The notes: a model not told the origin generated them from the letters alone. Positions 52,927-62,767 are shown, counted from the first letter of the stretch. The stretch is 64,000 nt of DNA from Sphingomonas brevis (GCF_023516505.1 NZ_JAMGBB010000001.1:248001-312000); one strand, 5' to 3'. Numbers and translations: made by a program.

Positions 52927-54710
52927 GCGCGGAAGTCGAAGCGGTCGTGACCACCACCACCCTGCTGGAGGGCGGAGCGATCATGCTGGGCACCGCGTTG
53001 GTGTTCGTCACGCTGTTTCGCAAGCTGGGGTTGGGCGCGACGCTGGGCTATATCGTCGGTGGGATCCTGATCGGTCCGCACCTGCTCGGGCTGGTCGGCG
53101 ACCCTGACCAGCTCGCGAGCATTTCAGAAATTGGTATCGCGCTGCTGCTGTTCCTGGTCGGCCTGGAGCTCCAGCCGAGCCGGCTGTGGCGGCTGAGGCG
53201 GGATATTTTTGGGCTCGGCCTGGCCCAGGTCGTGCTGTGCGGCCTGGCGCTCAGCGCGCTCATTTACTTCACGCTCGGATTTTCACCTGAGGCGTCGCTG
53301 GCGATCGGGCTTCCGCTCGGTCTGTCGTCGACGGCCCAGGTGCTGCCGATGCTTCGCGCCGACCATGAACTGAACACGCCGCAGGGTGAGCGGGCCTTTT
53401 CCATCCTGTTGTTCCAGGATCTCGCAATCGTGCCGATGATTACGATCATCGCCGCAATGTCACGGGTGCCGGTCGATCCCAATGCGCCGGGCGGCTGGAC
53501 GCTGGCGCTTTACACTGTCGGCGCGATCACCGCGTTGTGGCTGGCCGGGCGCTATGTGATCAATCCGCTGTTCCGCTTGATCGGCCGGCTCGGCGAGCGC
53601 GAGCTGTTCATCGTCGCCGGCCTGTTTGCGGTGATGGGCTCGGCTGCCTTGATGCATGTCCTTGGCCTGTCGGTCTCGCTCGGTGCATTTGTGGCCGGCG
53701 TCATTCTGGCGGAGTCGCCCTATCGGCATGAGCTTGAAGGCGACGTCGAGCCGTTCCGTTCCATCCTGCTCGGCCTGTTTTTCCTCGCGGTCGGAATGAT
53801 GCTCGACCTGGGGCGGATCGCCGCGCAGCCCCTGCTGGTTGTCGGGCTGGCGCTGGCGGTCATCCTGATCAAATGCCTGATCATCGCCTCGCTGGCCCGA
53901 ACCTTTGGCAATGATTGGCCGCGCAGCATCCGTCTCGGCCTGTTGCTTAGCCAGGCCGGCGAATTCGGCTTCGTCCTGTTCACCCAGGCCGCCGCCGCCC
54001 GGCTGGTCCTGCCCGAAGCGGCTTCGCTGTTCGGCGCGGTAGTCACTCTATCGATGGTTGCGACCCCGTTCCTGATGCGCCTGACCGACTGGCTGGAGCG
54101 GCGCGAGGAAGCAAGCACGGCAGGTTTGGCCGGGCCTGAAGAATCGCCGGAGAGCAGCGTGATCGTGGTCGGCTACGGTCGTTTCGGCCAAACCGCCGCC
54201 CAGATGCTGATGGCGAAGCGCATTGGGGTGACGCTGATCGACGCCGAGGCTGAAATGATCGAAGCGGCCGATAGCTTCGGCACCAAAGTCTATTATGGTG
54301 ACGGGATGCGGATCGACCTGCTGCGGCTGGCCGGTGCGGAGACGGCCAAGGCCATTTTATTCTGCCAGGACAACCGCGATAGCGGCCTGACCCGGGAAGC
54401 GGTCAGTCGAGTGCTGGAAGCCTTCCCCCAGGCTGCGATCATGGTACGGGCATTTGACCGTCGCCATCTCATCGACCTGGACGGCCTCGACATCGTCTTC
54501 GCGCAGCGCGAGATGTTCGAGAGCGCGGTCAAGATGGGTCGGGCGGCGCTCGAGATTCTTGGCATCGACGCAGAGGAAATTGACCGCGTCGACTTCGAAT
54601 ATCGGTTGCGCGACTGCGAGCGGCTGGAGCGGCAGAGCGAGACCGGCGACCTCAGGGCGGGCCTTGACCAGTCCTTCTCGCCGGACCGGGGGCTCCCGGA
54701 AAAGGCTTAA
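52923..54710 (+). CDS. CPA2 monovalent cation:proton antiporter with TrkA-N domain (KefB/KefC-like)
   Basis: 595 aa. Twelve to thirteen hydrophobic helices (TMs from about 15 to 390) with the CPA2 motif region GLPLGLSSTAQVLPML and GAFVAGVILAESPYRHELE. The C-terminal RCK/TrkA-N domain shows Rossmann start VIVVGYGRFGQTAAQML (about 410-430) and EAEMIEAADSFG. Family members exchange K+ or Na+ for H+ and may be glutathione-gated. Last gene of cvpA operon. Ends in a 4-bp stop overlap with aroB (54707-54710). Confidence 0.92.
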   Translation: MSAEVEAVVTTTTLLEGGAIMLGTALVFVTLFRKLGLGATLGYIVGGILIGPHLLGLVGDPDQLASISEIGIALLLFLVGLELQPSRLWRLRRDIFGLGLAQVVLCGLALSALIYFTLGFSPEASLAIGLPLGLSSTAQVLPMLRADHELNTPQGERAFSILLFQDLAIVPMITIIAAMSRVPVDPNAPGGWTLALYTVGAITALWLAGRYVINPLFRLIGRLGERELFIVAGLFAVMGSAALMHVLGLSVSLGAFVAGVILAESPYRHELEGDVEPFRSILLGLFFLAVGMMLDLGRIAAQPLLVVGLALAVILIKCLIIASLARTFGNDWPRSIRLGLLLSQAGEFGFVLFTQAAAARLVLPEAASLFGAVVTLSMVATPFLMRLTDWLERREEASTAGLAGPEESPESSVIVVGYGRFGQTAAQMLMAKRIGVTLIDAEAEMIEAADSFGTKVYYGDGMRIDLLRLAGAETAKAILFCQDNRDSGLTREAVSRVLEAFPQAAIMVRAFDRRHLIDLDGLDIVFAQREMFESAVKMGRAALEILGIDAEEIDRVDFEYRLRDCERLERQSETGDLRAGLDQSFSPDRGLPEKA

Positions 54711-55783
54711 GCCGCCCGATCGAGAAAGGCGGTCAGCCGTTGCGTATCGACTGCCGTGTCGAGAAACGCGCCGCCAATGCCGCGGGCCAGGACCAGCGAG
54801 ATTCGGCCCTGGCTGTTCTTCTTGTCGTGGGCAATCCAGGTCGTAAGCGCGGCACCACGCTTGGCCAGCCCGACTTCCGCCAGCCTTGTCGGCAATCCGC
54901 AAGCCGACAAGTGAGACTGGAGCCGCTCAACATCCGCGGCGGGACAGAGATCGAGCTCCAGGGAATAACGAAAGGCGAGAACCAATCCCAGTGCCACTGC
55001 TTCGCCATGCAGGATCGAACCCAAGCCCGCTTCAGACTCGATAGCATGGCCGAAGCTGTGGCCCAAGTTGAGGAGGGCGCGCTTGCCAAGCCGGTCCTCG
55101 ACGTCGTTCGCGACGATGCGCGCCTTGGCACGGATCGCGGCAGTAATCGCCTGCTGGCGAAGGTCGCGGTGCCCGGCAATGATTCCAAGTCCGCTATTCT
55201 CGCACCAGGCAAAGAATATCGGATCGTCGATCAGTCCATATTTGACCACCTCGGCATAGCCCGATCGCAGCTGGCGCTGGTCCAACGTGTCAAGGAATGC
55301 GGGATCGACAACGACCAGCGCCGGCTGATGGAAGGTGCCGATCAAATTTTTTTCGCCGAACGCATCGATTGCCGTCTTGCCGCCAATGGCACTGTCCGCC
55401 TGGGCAAGGAGCGTGGTTGGCAGATGGATGACCGGGCATCCTCTCTTGAACAGCGATGCCGCAAGTCCGGCAACGTCGCCAACGCTTCCGCCGCCCAGCG
55501 CTATGATGGGCGTTGATCGCATAACTTGCCGATCCGCAAAGTCCGCGATCAACTGGTTAAGCGAATCCCAGTTTTTAGCCAGTTCGCCTTCCGGAACGAG
55601 GATTGGTTCGGCTCCCATTCGCTCGGCGATCGACGATCCGTGCAGGGCGAAGACCCTCGGTTCGCTGACCAGTATTGGTGAAGTGCCGGGCCACAAATCC
55701 CGGATTCGCTCCAGCCCCGCGTCGAACGGCCCCACAAGCACGTCATAGCCGCGCGGTGCCAGGTCAACGCGGATGACAGTCAT
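54707..55783 (-). CDS. aroB: 3-dehydroquinate synthase
   Basis: 358 aa. Converts DAHP to 3-dehydroquinate in the shikimate pathway, needing NAD+ and a divalent metal. Conserved GGGSVGDVAGLAASLFKRGCPVIHLPTTLLAQADSAIGGKTAID is the NAD and substrate region, then metal ligands in EVVKYGLI, HSFGHAIE and HGEAVALG. ATG 55783 overlaps the aroK stop (ATGA). Convergent with the antiporter. Confidence 0.96.
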   Translation of the reverse strand: MTVIRVDLAPRGYDVLVGPFDAGLERIRDLWPGTSPILVSEPRVFALHGSSIAERMGAEPILVPEGELAKNWDSLNQLIADFADRQVMRSTPIIALGGGSVGDVAGLAASLFKRGCPVIHLPTTLLAQADSAIGGKTAIDAFGEKNLIGTFHQPALVVVDPAFLDTLDQRQLRSGYAEVVKYGLIDDPIFFAWCENSGLGIIAGHRDLRQQAITAAIRAKARIVANDVEDRLGKRALLNLGHSFGHAIESEAGLGSILHGEAVALGLVLAFRYSLELDLCPAADVERLQSHLSACGLPTRLAEVGLAKRGAALTTWIAHDKKNSQGRISLVLARGIGGAFLDTAVDTQRLTAFLDRAA

Positions 55784-56319
55784 TCGCCGAGATACTTGCC
55801 GATCGCCGCGACGATCGCTTCCACCACGTCTCCGTGCGCACCGCTGCCGCTGCGAATATGAATCTGGGCTTCTGCATAGCCATCGCGGCGTTCGTCCGAC
55901 AGGCGGGCCAGGATTTCGGCTCGATCGCCTTTCCTGAGAAGCGGCCGATTGTCGCGGCGCGTGGTCCGCTCGGCCAATATGTCGATGGGAGCATCGAGCC
56001 AGACAGTGATCGCGCGCTCGTTCAGGAGCATCCTGGTGCGCGGGTCCATGAATGCGCCACCGCCGGTGGCGATGACCCTAACCTCACCGTTGACAAGGCG
56101 TGCGACCAGCCGCCGTTCGCCATCTCGGAAATCATGCTCCCCGAAGCGTTCGAACAGGTCGGCGGTGGTTGCGCCGGACGCCTCCTCGATTTCGACATCG
56201 CTGTCGACAAACGGCAAGCCAAGGCGTCTCGCCAGGCGCCGGCCAATCGTAGACTTTCCCGCGCCCATCAGGCCAACGAGAACTATCGGTCGATCGAGCA
56301 GGTCGGTCAGCTTTTGCAC
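55780..56319 (-). CDS. aroK: Shikimate kinase
   Basis: 179 aa, GTG start at 56319. P-loop VGLMGAGKSTIGRRLA, DSDVEIEEASG substrate Asp, RxxE-like FRDGERR, GGGAFMDP, and the lid region RRDNRPLLRKG. It phosphorylates shikimate with ATP. Translationally coupled to aroB. The neighbouring xerD/aroK layout is common in alphaproteobacteria, but here xerD is separated by two unknown exported-protein genes on the other strand. Confidence 0.95.
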   Translation of the reverse strand: MQKLTDLLDRPIVLVGLMGAGKSTIGRRLARRLGLPFVDSDVEIEEASGATTADLFERFGEHDFRDGERRLVARLVNGEVRVIATGGGAFMDPRTRMLLNERAITVWLDAPIDILAERTTRRDNRPLLRKGDRAEILARLSDERRDGYAEAQIHIRSGSGAHGDVVEAIVAAIGKYLGE

Positions 56320-56393
56320 AGTCCAGGGCTATACATAGTGGCTATAGGTCGGGCAAAAGCCTTTCTCCCACGCCGATGTAAAGCGGAGCACCC

Positions 56394-56531
56394 ATGCCTC
56401 GAGGCCTGATTTTCCTGGTTCTTCTCATCCTCATTCTGATTGGTGGAATTTTCCTGCTGTCGCGAAGCGCTGACGAGTTGCCGGTGAAGACAATCGAGAC
56501 CGACGTTACGAGCAATGCTGCCGCAAACTAG
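56394..56531 (+). CDS. 45-aa single-pass membrane protein
   Basis: 45 aa from ATG 56394: MPRGLIFLVLLILILIGGIF is a strongly hydrophobic N-terminal helix, then LLSRSADELPVKTIETDVTSNAAAN, a short polar tail that would face the periplasm. Its stop lies 17 bp inside the next gene, so it is probably co-translated with the 597-aa exported protein. No family recognised. Divergent from aroK, 74 bp away. Confidence 0.65.
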   Translation: MPRGLIFLVLLILILIGGIFLLSRSADELPVKTIETDVTSNAAAN

Positions 56532-58308
56532 GAAAATCCTGGCCGGAACGGCCGTCCTGGCGATGATCGCCGCGATCCCCGCGATCGCCCAGGATCGGCC
56601 GGAGTCGATCCTTCCGCCCGGCTTTGGAGATCCGGCAACGCCTGCTCCCGAGCCGGCAACCAACACGTCCCAACCGTCCCCGCGGCCCGCGCCTCGTACT
56701 TCGGTTGAGGGGGCCGCGGTGGAGATTGTCGAGTCTCTGCTCGGCAACGAGCTGGAATCGAGCGAGCCCGTGCAGCAGGTCGAATATCCTCGGTCCGCGC
56801 GCCGCGATCCGAGCCTGGCCGGGACACTCGATCCCGTGGAGCTCGGCCTCGGGTTCGCGCCATGGGGCGGCGCAAGCGGCAGGTCGATCGAGATCATCAT
56901 GCGGCGGATGGACGCCCCGCTGGCATCACGCTGGGCGCACATCGGACTGCGCAATGCGTTGCTCGCCAGTGCGCCCAGTCCGCTCGACGTTCAACCCGCC
57001 GACTGGGCTGCGGAGCGCGCCTGGCTCCTGCTCCGGATGGGGGAAGCCGATGCGGCGAGGTTGCTGATTGCCAGCGTCGACAGCAATCGCTTCACGCCGA
57101 AGATGAGCCAGGTAGCGCTGCAGTCTGCACTGGCCAGCAGCGACCCTTCGGCGATGTGCCCGCTGGAAGGTTCGCTTGGGAAGCTGGAACCCCGAGTGTC
57201 GTCGCTGGTGTCGGCTATTTGCGCGTCGCTGTCGGGCGAGGCGGAACGCGCCGCGGCCGACATCGAGGCGGCCCGCCGGCGCGGTAGGGTTGGCGGTATC
57301 GACCTGGCGCTGGCGGACAAGGTGGTTGGCGCCGGAGCGGAGACCGCCCGCGCAGTGACGATCGAATGGGAACCGGTCGACCGGCTGAACAGCTGGCGTT
57401 ACGGGTTGTCGACGGCCACCGGGATGATGCCGCCGGACCGGCTGATCAACTCGGCCGGCCTCCAAACCCAGGCATGGTTGGCCCGGGCACCGATGTTCTC
57501 GGCTACGCAGCGGCTGCCCGCCGCGCGGGTAGCTGCCGCGTTGGGGGTGCTGTCGAGCCAGGCACTGGTTGACCTCTATGCCACGTCCTACGACGCGACC
57601 GACCCGGATGCTCTCGGCAGCACCGAGGCCTGGCAACTAAGACTGGCTTTTATCGGCAGGGATCTGGACGCGCGGATGGCTGCGATGCGGACCATCTGGG
57701 GCAATGCGAATTCGCCATTGGACAAGGTAGCCGCGCAGGTCATGCTGGCCCGGGCGGCGCGCCGTGTGGTGCCTAGCTCAGACCTTCAGTCAGATGCGCC
57801 CGATCTGGTCGCATCGCTGCTTGCAGGCGGTTTCGACAGGGAAGCGGCGCGTTGGGCGCGGGTCCTCGGGGATATGGACGATGAGCCCGCCGATAAGGTC
57901 TGGGCGATGTTGGCCCTGGGTGCACCGGACACTCGAGGTCTCGGTATCAACGCGTCGCGGATCGAGGAGTTTGCCGACCGGGACGACAGCGAAGGCAAGC
58001 AACGCACGGCGATGCTGGTCGCCGGGCTGGCGGGGCTGGGCAGAATCAATTCTGCGACGGCCGGGCGGCTTAACCGCGCGCATCGGCTTGGACTGGGCGG
58101 AGCCACTAGCTGGAGCAATTTGATCGATGGCGCGATGCGAAGGCGGCAGGCCGGCACGGCATTGATTCTCACTGCAAGCGCCCTCCAGGGCGGCAATTTC
58201 GACCAGGTTCGCGGCATCTACATGTATCATTCGATCAACGCCCTGCAGCGGACCGGACAGGGCTATCTCGCCCGGATGATCGCCGCCGAGGCGCTGGCCA
58301 GGACGTGA
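56515..58308 (+). CDS. Exported Ala-rich helical protein of unknown function
   Basis: 597 aa from ATG 56515, inside the end of the preceding 45-aa gene. Signal peptide (ILAGTAVLAMIAAIPAIAQ, cut about residue 26), then a Pro-rich linker (…PATPAPEPATNTSQPSPRPAPR…). The rest is Ala/Leu/Arg-rich, probably an alpha-solenoid of repeated helix pairs, e.g. ADWAAERAWLLLRMGEADAARLL and QVMLARAARRVV. No enzyme motif. The stop overlaps the xerD GTG start (GTGA). Function unknown; envelope scaffold or binding role is a guess. Confidence 0.8.
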   Translation: MLPQTRKILAGTAVLAMIAAIPAIAQDRPESILPPGFGDPATPAPEPATNTSQPSPRPAPRTSVEGAAVEIVESLLGNELESSEPVQQVEYPRSARRDPSLAGTLDPVELGLGFAPWGGASGRSIEIIMRRMDAPLASRWAHIGLRNALLASAPSPLDVQPADWAAERAWLLLRMGEADAARLLIASVDSNRFTPKMSQVALQSALASSDPSAMCPLEGSLGKLEPRVSSLVSAICASLSGEAERAAADIEAARRRGRVGGIDLALADKVVGAGAETARAVTIEWEPVDRLNSWRYGLSTATGMMPPDRLINSAGLQTQAWLARAPMFSATQRLPAARVAAALGVLSSQALVDLYATSYDATDPDALGSTEAWQLRLAFIGRDLDARMAAMRTIWGNANSPLDKVAAQVMLARAARRVVPSSDLQSDAPDLVASLLAGGFDREAARWARVLGDMDDEPADKVWAMLALGAPDTRGLGINASRIEEFADRDDSEGKQRTAMLVAGLAGLGRINSATAGRLNRAHRLGLGGATSWSNLIDGAMRRRQAGTALILTASALQGGNFDQVRGIYMYHSINALQRTGQGYLARMIAAEALART

Positions 58309-59204
58309 ACGGAGCCGGCATGCCGGCGGGCGACCGGGCGCTGGTCGATCGCTTCTGCGATATGCTGGCAGCAGAGATGGGAGCGTCGCGCAACACGCTG
58401 CTCGCCTACCGGCGCGACCTGGAAGCTACCGTCGAGGAAATCGGGTCACTTGAGCAGGCAGGACCGGGAGAGATCGGCCGCCTGGGAGCGGCCTGGTCCG
58501 CGCTGGCGCCGTCGACGGTGGCACGCCGCGCGGCCACGCTTCGCCGCTTCTTCGGCTTCCTCCTCGACGAGGGAATTCGCGTCGACGATCCTTCGGCAGC
58601 GCTACCGCGGCCGGGAATACGGCGACCGCTCCCCAAAGTGCTCGATACCAACGAAGTGGAGGCGATGTTCGAAGCCGCCAGTGAACGTGCATCGAGTGGC
58701 GAACCACTCGCGCTGCGCAACCTGGCGCTGCTGGAATTGCTCTACGGCTCCGGCCTTCGGGCCACCGAGCTGGTATCCCTGCCGCGTCGCGCGCTTCAAT
58801 CAGCGCGACCATTCCTCATGCTCCGTGGCAAGGGCGACAAGGAACGGCTGGTGCCGGTTTCATCGCGGTCCGCCGAGGCAGTCAAGAATTGGCTTCCGCA
58901 TGTGCCCGAGAATAGCCACTGGCTGTTTCCAAGCGGGAAATCGCATTTGAGCCGGGTGCGCTTGTTCCAACTGGTGAGAAGCATGGGCGCATTGGCCGGA
59001 ATTGCACCGCACCGGATCAGTCCTCATGTGCTGCGTCACGCCTTTGCTACCCACCTCTTGGCGGGCGGAGCAGACCTGCGGGTTCTGCAGTCGCTGCTTG
59101 GTCATGCTGACATTGCCACCACGCAAATTTACACCCATGTCGATGCCGCGCGGCTGGTTGAGCTGGTAAATGCCCGCCACCCGCTGGCCACGGACCATCG
59201 TTGA
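58305..59204 (+). CDS. xerD: Site-specific tyrosine recombinase XerD
   Basis: 299 aa; GTG 58305 overlaps the preceding stop, ATG 58320 is an alternative. Tyrosine recombinase core residues: Arg in [12 protein letters not shown], Lys in [24 protein letters not shown] (H..R), [15 protein letters not shown] (His and the catalytic Tyr). The N-terminal SAM-like domain (about 10-95) is present. It resolves chromosome dimers at dif with XerC. Length matches XerD. Last gene of the overlapping string begun at 56394. Confidence 0.9.
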   Translation: MNGAGMPAGDRALVDRFCDMLAAEMGASRNTLLAYRRDLEATVEEIGSLEQAGPGEIGRLGAAWSALAPSTVARRAATLRRFFGFLLDEGIRVDDPSAALPRPGIRRPLPKVLDTNEVEAMFEAASERASSGEPLALRNLALLELLYGSGLRATELVSLPRRALQSARPFLMLRGKGDKERLVPVSSRSAEAVKNWLPHVPENSHWLFPSGKSHLSRVRLFQLVRSMGALAGIAPHRISPHVLRHAFATHLLAGGADLRVLQSLLGHADIATTQIYTHVDAARLVELVNARHPLATDHR

Positions 59205-59238
59205 CGGAACGGCCGACGCCGCTTACCCCGCGCCGCCG

Positions 59239-60180
59239 ATGCTTACTTATCTCGAGTTTGAAAAACCGATCGCCGCGCTCGACCAGCGCATAACGGAACT
59301 GCGCGACACGGCGACCGCCGGCGAAATCGACATTGATGCAGAAGTGGACAAGCTTGAGGCCAAGGCCGCCAAGCTGCTTAAGGACACCTACGCCAAGCTG
59401 ACCCCATGGCAGAAAACCCAGGTTGCTCGCCATCCGGAACGGCCGCATTTCAAACATTATGTCGCGGCGATTGCCGACGACTTCATGCCCCTCGCCGGTG
59501 ACCGGGCGTTCGCTGACGATCCTGCGATCATTGGCGGGCTGGCTCGGATCGAAGGCCGCCAGGTGATGCTGATCGGGCATGAGAAGGGCGACGATACCGC
59601 TAGCCGCCTCAAGCATAATTTCGGAATGGCCAAGCCGGAGGGCTATCGCAAGGCGATCCGGCTGATGCAGCTGGCTGACAGATTCGGGCTCCCAGTTGTA
59701 AGCCTGGTGGACACCTCTGGTGCATTTCCTGGGGTTCAGGCGGAGGAACGTGGCCAGGCCGAGGCGATTGCCCGGTCGACCGAGCAATGCCTGGCGATGG
59801 GCGTGCCGATGATCGCGGCGGTGGTCGGCGAGGGTGGATCCGGCGGCGCTGTTGCCATCGCCGCGGCGAATCGCGTCCTGATGTTCGAGCACGCGGTCTA
59901 TTCGGTGATCTCGCCCGAGGGGTGCGCATCGATCCTGTGGCGGACGGCCGACAAGGCGGCGGAGGCCGCGGAGGCAATGCGCGTGACCGCCAATGACTTA
60001 TTGGCATTGGGCGTGGTTGACCGTGTCGTGCCTGAGCCTCTGGGCGGAGCTCATCGTTCGCCGGCGGAAGCGATCGAAAATCTGAAGGGCGCGATTATCG
60101 AGGAACTGGACGGGCTGGCCAAGCTCAGTCCGGCACAAATCCTCGAGCAGCGTCGCGCCAAGTTCCTCGCTATCGGATAA
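59239..60180 (+). CDS. accA: Acetyl-CoA carboxylase carboxyltransferase subunit alpha
   Basis: 313 aa from ATG 59239. Transfers CO2 from carboxybiotin to acetyl-CoA in fatty-acid synthesis, with AccD. Signature [27 protein letters not shown]…[16 protein letters not shown], then [24 protein letters not shown] and [39 protein letters not shown]. Family length is about 315-320 aa. It starts 34 bp after xerD; an upstream in-frame start would overlap xerD and lacks conservation. Confidence 0.97.
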   Translation: MLTYLEFEKPIAALDQRITELRDTATAGEIDIDAEVDKLEAKAAKLLKDTYAKLTPWQKTQVARHPERPHFKHYVAAIADDFMPLAGDRAFADDPAIIGGLARIEGRQVMLIGHEKGDDTASRLKHNFGMAKPEGYRKAIRLMQLADRFGLPVVSLVDTSGAFPGVQAEERGQAEAIARSTEQCLAMGVPMIAAVVGEGGSGGAVAIAAANRVLMFEHAVYSVISPEGCASILWRTADKAAEAAEAMRVTANDLLALGVVDRVVPEPLGGAHRSPAEAIENLKGAIIEELDGLAKLSPAQILEQRRAKFLAIG

Positions 60181-60248
60181 CCCAGAACAGGAACCTTCGC
60201 GCCGTTCCGTTCATTTCTCGGAAATCTGGAATTGGCGATGGAGTTGAA

Positions 60249-61718
60249 ATGCGAACGCCGCTTGTCCTGCTCGTAGCTTCCGCAGCGCTTGCTGCACCAC
60301 TGGCCGCGGATGCCCAGCAACCACGATATCTAAATCCCCGTGACGTGCAGGAAGCGACACGGCAGCATGCCGAAGTAGTAGAAGAATTCGGTGGCGCCGA
60401 GACGGGGCCGCGAGCCTCCTACGTCGAGGGGGTGGGGCGGCGAATTGCATCCTATTCGGGAACCGCCAATGCCGGGCAGGTCTACCACTTCACGACGCTC
60501 AACAGCGCGGTCGAAAACGCCTTCGCGGTGCCTGGGGGCTATGTCTACCTGACGCGGCAACTGATGAGCATCATGAACGACGAATCCGAACTGGCGTTCG
60601 TCGTCGGCCATGAAACCGGGCACATCGCCGCCAATCATGCGCAGGCCCGCAAGTCTGCCGCAAATTCGAGCGCAATCTGGGGAGTCCTGGGGCAGATTTT
60701 GGGCACGGTCGTTGGCGGCGATGCCTTCGGCGGCCTGATTTCTCAAACCGCCCAGCAGTTTTCAAAGTCACGATTGCTGAGCTTTACGCGCGACCAGGAA
60801 TATCAGGCCGATGTGCTCGGCATCCGCTACATGACCGCGGCCGGTTACGATCCCAATGGCGGCGCGACCATGCTTACGCAAATCAGCAGGTCGACGGCCC
60901 TCGAAGCGCGGATGCAAGGCGACCGAAATCGTTCGACTCCGGAATGGGCGAGTACTCATCCGCTCAGTGAAAACCGTGCAGCACAGGCATCGCAACTGGC
61001 GCGACAATCCGGACGAACCGGAGGTCTCCGCAACCGCGATGTCTTCCTGGGCCAGATCCAGGGGATGATCGTTGACGACGATCCTGCGCAAGGCGTTATC
61101 GACGGGCGGATTTTCACTCACCCCGATCTGCGCCTCTCATTCGCCGTTCCGACTGGCTATCTGATGCAGAACAGCACCCGTGCCGTCTCCATCCAGGGGT
61201 CGGGCGGCCAAGCCCAGTTCTCGGGAGGTCGATACGACGGCCGAATTGAGGATTACATCAACCGTGTCATTCAGCAGCTGACCGGCGGACGAACTCAGCT
61301 CGCGCTTGGCCCGATACAAAGAACCACGGTCAACGGAATCCCGGCGGCATACGTCGTTGGCCGCGCCAATACGTCCTCGGGCGGTGTCGACGTCAGCGTC
61401 TTTGCCTATCAGTGGGACGCGAACACCATCTATCACTTTGTCGCCCTGACCAGGGCGGGCCAGGGCCTCGCCCCGTTTGGGACCATGGTGGATTCGCTTC
61501 GCAGGATCAGCACCGCTGAGGCGGCTGCGATCCGGCCCCGGGTGATCAATGTCGTGACCGTGGCCAGGGGCGATACGATCCAGTCGCTTTCAAATCGTAT
61601 GGCTTATCGGGATTTCCAGGTGGACCGATTCCTGGCGTTGAACGGGCTTGCCGCGAACAGCCCGCTGGTGCCCGGCCAAAGGGTCAAGCTCGTGGTGTAC
61701 GGAACGCGGCGAGCTTAG
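60249..61718 (+). CDS. M48-family periplasmic metalloprotease with LysM-like tail
   Basis: 489 aa. Signal peptide (VLLVASAALAAPLAADA). M48 core: HETGH zinc motif in FVVGHETGHIAANHA, then the third ligand Glu in QEYQADVLGIRYM. A helical turn-rich repeat region and a C-terminal segment (VARGDTIQSLSNRMAYRDFQVDRFLALNGL…VPGQRVKLVVYG) resembling LysM follow. It resembles BepA/YfgC-like envelope quality-control proteases. Stop overlaps the convergent Flp pilin stop by 4 bp. Fits housekeeping outer-membrane maintenance. Confidence 0.92.
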   Translation: MRTPLVLLVASAALAAPLAADAQQPRYLNPRDVQEATRQHAEVVEEFGGAETGPRASYVEGVGRRIASYSGTANAGQVYHFTTLNSAVENAFAVPGGYVYLTRQLMSIMNDESELAFVVGHETGHIAANHAQARKSAANSSAIWGVLGQILGTVVGGDAFGGLISQTAQQFSKSRLLSFTRDQEYQADVLGIRYMTAAGYDPNGGATMLTQISRSTALEARMQGDRNRSTPEWASTHPLSENRAAQASQLARQSGRTGGLRNRDVFLGQIQGMIVDDDPAQGVIDGRIFTHPDLRLSFAVPTGYLMQNSTRAVSIQGSGGQAQFSGGRYDGRIEDYINRVIQQLTGGRTQLALGPIQRTTVNGIPAAYVVGRANTSSGGVDVSVFAYQWDANTIYHFVALTRAGQGLAPFGTMVDSLRRISTAEAAAIRPRVINVVTVARGDTIQSLSNRMAYRDFQVDRFLALNGLAANSPLVPGQRVKLVVYGTRRA

Positions 61719-61882
61719 TTGGAGGCGGACTGGACTCGATTATCCAGCTTGCCCCACATGCCGTTGGCGCCACCGCCAAGCTTGCTCATGCCGCCGATCG
61801 CGGCAACTGCAATCAGCGCCGCGATCAGTCCATATTCTATTACGGTCGCGCCGCGCTTGTCCGAGCGAAGCTTGCGACCCAT
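61715..61882 (-). CDS. Flp-family type IVb pilin, orphan (second copy)
   Basis: 55 aa from ATG 61882; ATG 61900 would add six residues (MLAIRM). MGRKLRSDKR leader, then GATVIEYGLIAALIAVAAIG with the conserved Glu-Tyr, and a polar Gly-rich tail ending SASN. The hydrophobic core is nearly identical to the pilin at 3335-3502 (GATAIEYGLIAALIAVAAIA). No Tad genes nearby. Convergent with the M48 protease, sharing a 4-bp stop overlap. Confidence 0.88.
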   Translation of the reverse strand: MGRKLRSDKRGATVIEYGLIAALIAVAAIGGMSKLGGGANGMWGKLDNRVQSASN

Positions 61883-61975
61883 CATACGGATAGCGAGCAC
61901 GCCACCCTCCTCTGGTCCTGGTCCACGAGACGGTTCTACGGGCGAAACGATTAAGAATTGATTGGCGGAATGAGG

Positions 61976-62767
61976 TTAATTCGCCGCTTTCCGCGAATAT
62001 TTCGTCCAGCCGAGAAAATGGAGAATTTCCACAGTCTCCTCCGTGCGGTGCCCATCGCCGAGGCCGCGGAAGGCGCGGCGGGCCCCCTCAAGCTCTGACC
62101 TTGTCATGGGCGGTGACCGAGCGGCCAGTACGGAGGTTGCCGCCATCGACCGCAAATCGCGGACCAGTCCATCAAGATCGGTGTATCGCAATCGAACTCG
62201 ATCGACGTCGACTACTGGCATATTGAATCCTGCGGCAGCCAGTAGCTGCGCCAGGGTCGAAGGCTCGATCCGGGGATGAAAGCGGGCCGCGATCCGGGCT
62301 TGGTGTCGCCCAGCTTCGATCAACGATACCCGAAGCGCCGGAAGGCTGTCGCCGCCTGCAATTGCGCCGATGAATGGTGCATCGGGCTTCAATGCGCGGT
62401 GGATGCAGCCAAGGGCGGCCTGAAGGTCGTTAACAGTATCAAGGGTGCCGATCGCAACGCACAGATCGTATCGGCCGACGCCAAAATCGTAACGGTCTTC
62501 CTCAATTGGCGCCCCTCCGGACGTGCCAGCGAAAAGAGTTCCCGGATCAAGCACGTCGACCTTGTCCGCAATTGAAGCGAGGCGGGCGGGCCATTCGGCA
62601 GAGGGGCAGCCCAACAGCATGGCGCGATCAAAGGTGCGAGCAATGTCGCGGACGCGGTCCAGGCATTCGTCGAATGCCCGGTCGAATAGGAACAGTTCAG
62701 GGCCGACCCGTGCGGCTCGGTCGCGTCGGATTGCGCGAAGATGGCGGTCGAACAGTTCGGCATGCAC
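61976..62767 (-). CDS. Class I SAM-dependent methyltransferase, NDUFAF5/BioC-like
   Basis: About 263 aa from GTG 62767; a TTG at 62803 would add 12 residues with a weaker start. HAELFDRHLRAIRRDRAA is the typical beginning of this alphaproteobacterial group. The SAM site is altered: MLLGCPSAEW where GCGxG is normal, and acidic loop LDPGTLFAG; GRYDLCVAIGTLDTVNDLQAAL is motif IV. The family includes NDUFAF5 (arginine hydroxylase) and BioC. Divergent from comF. Activity type uncertain because the Gly-rich loop is unusual. Confidence 0.8.
   Translation of the reverse strand: MHAELFDRHLRAIRRDRAARVGPELFLFDRAFDECLDRVRDIARTFDRAMLLGCPSAEWPARLASIADKVDVLDPGTLFAGTSGGAPIEEDRYDFGVGRYDLCVAIGTLDTVNDLQAALGCIHRALKPDAPFIGAIAGGDSLPALRVSLIEAGRHQARIAARFHPRIEPSTLAQLLAAAGFNMPVVDVDRVRLRYTDLDGLVRDLRSMAATSVLAARSPPMTRSELEGARRAFRGLGDGHRTEETVEILHFLGWTKYSRKAAN

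Noticed and set aside
58305..59204. XerD as a phage or island integrase
   Set aside because: Length and residue pattern fit housekeeping XerD, and no element boundary or tRNA site is adjacent.
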